From Chloroflexota bacterium (lineage in GTDB: Bacteria > Chloroflexota > Anaerolineae > Promineifilales > Promineifilaceae): a stretch of 5,843 bases of DNA. Location of the stretch: contig CAUJGI010000406.1 of assembly GCA_963169155.1 (NCBI GenBank), forward strand, positions 1 to 5,843, given 5' to 3'. The position numbers were made by a program, and so were the translations under genes. A model generated the notes under the pieces. The model was not told where the DNA came from and ran no database searches. It saw only the letters and a program-made list of their open reading frames with translations. This document shows, one piece after another, positions 4,856-5,843 of the stretch. Every line of letters begins with the position of its first letter. Positions within the stretch are counted from its first letter, which is position 1.

Positions 4856-5843
4856 TCAGGGCGTTATTCGGTACACGCCGTAGAGCAGCTGATTTTCCGC
4901 ATCGAGCACTTCTTCGTAGGCCCCATTGGGATATGCTTGCTGGACAAATGGCAATTCGCCTAACCGCTCCGGCAAAAAGATGGCCAGTGTCGGGTCGGTA
5001 ATAGCCCAGGTTGGGGGTGTGGTGATCGGCTCAATGACGTCGATGGCCTCGGCTTCGGGGGCGAGGTACGGAATGGTTGACAGGCTGTAATAGCCCATGC
5101 GTGGAAAGCCGATGAAGTAAACCGTCGGTGGTGTTGGCTCAGCCTGCAAGTAGCTGGCAATATCGTTGGCCACCACGGTGTTGGTTCCTCCCAGCACGTA
5201 GGATTCGTACAAGTCGCCGAAGTAAAACGTTATGTCAACCAAGGTAAGCCAGAGCAACACCACGGCCGTTCCCAGCCTCACCCACTCTTTGCCGCCAGGC
5301 CACAGCAGCCGCAGCCAGCCGCCCACCAAACCCAACGGCCGGGCCACCAGCACCGCCACCGCAGGCATTGCCAGAATGAAGCGCTGCGATGCAGGGGGAT
5401 CCTGGCTGAAGCCACTCAAAAAGACAACTGACAGCAAGGGCAGGAACAGCAGGGCAGAACGGCCGTCAAATCGCAGCAAGCTCCAGGCCACCCCGGCGAA
5501 AAATAAACCCGCCGCCAGCGACATCAGCAGCGGCACACCCGGTTCGTAGAGAAGGCGCAGCGGTATCTGAGTAAAGCCCAGTGCCGCCAGCCACATCTGG
5601 CGCAGCACAATGACCAGCGGCGACAGCCCTTCCAGCACGGCCATGCTGTCCAGCCGCTCGCCAATGATCGTGACGCGGTTCAGCGGTGCCTGGAATTCGG
5701 CCCAATGCCCGGCAAAATAGAGGGCCAGCGGCAAAATGGTGTGGACGGCCGCATAGCCACTCGCCACAAAATCTGGCAAACGCCGCCGCCACGGCCGTGG
5801 CTGTCGCCACCACAGCCCCACCACCCACATCACGACCAGCAGC
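4856..5843 (-). CDS. ArnT/PMT-like (GT39) membrane glycosyltransferase, C-terminal part (5' end beyond window)
   Basis: About 329 codons are present, and the frame is still open at the right edge. The codons before the GTG/ATG at 5833-5828 encode Leu-Leu-Val, continuing a hydrophobic helix, so those starts are internal. The visible part has about six or seven hydrophobic segments. Examples are the windows around VASGYAAVHTILPLALYFAG, VPLLMSLAAGLFFAGVAW, ALLFLPLLSVVFLSGF, FILAMPAVAVLVARPLGLVG and AVVLLWLTLVDITFYFG. They are followed by a soluble C-terminus of about 110 residues. This architecture, with the loop DPPASQRF before a late helix, fits polytopic GT-C enzymes that move sugars from polyprenyl-phosphate donors to lipids or proteins on the outer face of the membrane. 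The catalytic first loop with its acidic residues lies outside the window, so activity cannot be judged. Confidence 0.75.
   Translation of the reverse strand, partial: LLVVMWVVGLWWRQPRPWRRRLPDFVASGYAAVHTILPLALYFAGHWAEFQAPLNRVTIIGERLDSMAVLEGLSPLVIVLRQMWLAALGFTQIPLRLLYEPGVPLLMSLAAGLFFAGVAWSLLRFDGRSALLFLPLLSVVFLSGFSQDPPASQRFILAMPAVAVLVARPLGLVGGWLRLLWPGGKEWVRLGTAVVLLWLTLVDITFYFGDLYESYVLGGTNTVVANDIASYLQAEPTPPTVYFIGFPRMGYYSLSTIPYLAPEAEAIDVIEPITTPPTWAITDPTLAIFLPERLGELPFVQQAYPNGAYEEVLDAENQLLYGVYRITP

Larger units (their letters stand above)
1091..5798. repeat. Dispersed highly iterated palindrome ACGGCCGT (eight exact copies)
   Basis: Exact copies start at 1091, 1430, 2779, 3977, 4517, 5262, 5459 and 5791. 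One-mismatch copies keeping the CGGCCG core start at 342, 2419, 2857, 3356, 5335 and 5745. About 0.1 exact copy would be expected by chance in a window this long with even base composition. Copies fall in both coding and non-coding DNA, and the coding ones use three phases (DGR/NGR, TAV and PRP readings). Protein motif or codon bias alone therefore does not explain them. The pattern resembles the HIP1 palindrome of cyanobacteria. Its role (methylation target, repair or segregation signal) is unknown. Confidence 0.75.

Noticed and set aside
4843..4860. Intrinsic terminator between the convergent yhaM and glycosyltransferase genes
   Set aside because: There is an A-run after the yhaM stop but no GC-rich stem next to it. 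The 10-bp gap holds no hairpin.
5828..5833. GTG/ATG as the true start of the membrane glycosyltransferase
   Set aside because: The frame is open to the window edge with hydrophobic codons upstream. The catalytic N-terminal part expected for the family is missing, so the gene continues beyond the window.

Overview
The window looks like a piece of chromosome from an uncultured Chloroflexota bacterium (Anaerolineae/Caldilineae-like). That placement is an inference. It rests on moderate GC, a YhaM-type exoribonuclease alongside a NYN-LOTUS protein and an ArnT/PMT-like membrane glycosyltransferase, and a very frequent palindromic octamer, ACGGCCGT. There is no rRNA, tRNA, transposase, integrase, CRISPR array or phage gene.

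Layout. Positions 1-961 hold two minus-strand genes that form a probable operon: a single-pass envelope protein, then a SAM-dependent methyltransferase cut by the window edge. A 302-bp gene-free region (962-1263) follows. It carries a possible promoter and two identical parS-like 16-mers. The plus-strand NYN-LOTUS gene (1264-2502) meets, tail to tail with a 2-bp gap, a minus-strand pair running ubiX (2971-3570) then a YhbP/UPF0306-like split-barrel protein (2505-2969). These two are separated by one base (TGA-C-ATG). A second gene-free region (3571-3882) carries inverted repeats and a degenerate 9-nt-period repeat. The plus-strand yhaM-like gene (3883-4845, GTG start) converges, with a 10-bp gap, on the C-terminal part of a GT39/ArnT-like membrane protein (4856-5843, open at the window edge).

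How the genes relate. NYN-LOTUS and YhaM are both predicted RNA-acting nucleases but are not in one operon. UbiX makes prenylated FMN for UbiD-type decarboxylases, and no ubiD is visible here. The downstream split-barrel protein is probably flavin-related and translationally coupled to ubiX. The protein genes are mostly ordinary housekeeping functions.

The most unusual content is at the DNA level. First, parS/Noc-like palindromes cluster within 2.1 kb: two identical copies of the 16-mer core upstream of the NYN gene, one perfect palindrome inside the YhbP-like gene, and one weaker copy in ubiX that the conserved PRETP protein motif explains. No parA or parB is in the window. Second, ACGGCCGT occurs eight times exactly in 5.8 kb, in coding and non-coding DNA and in three coding phases, which resembles a HIP1-type highly iterated palindrome.
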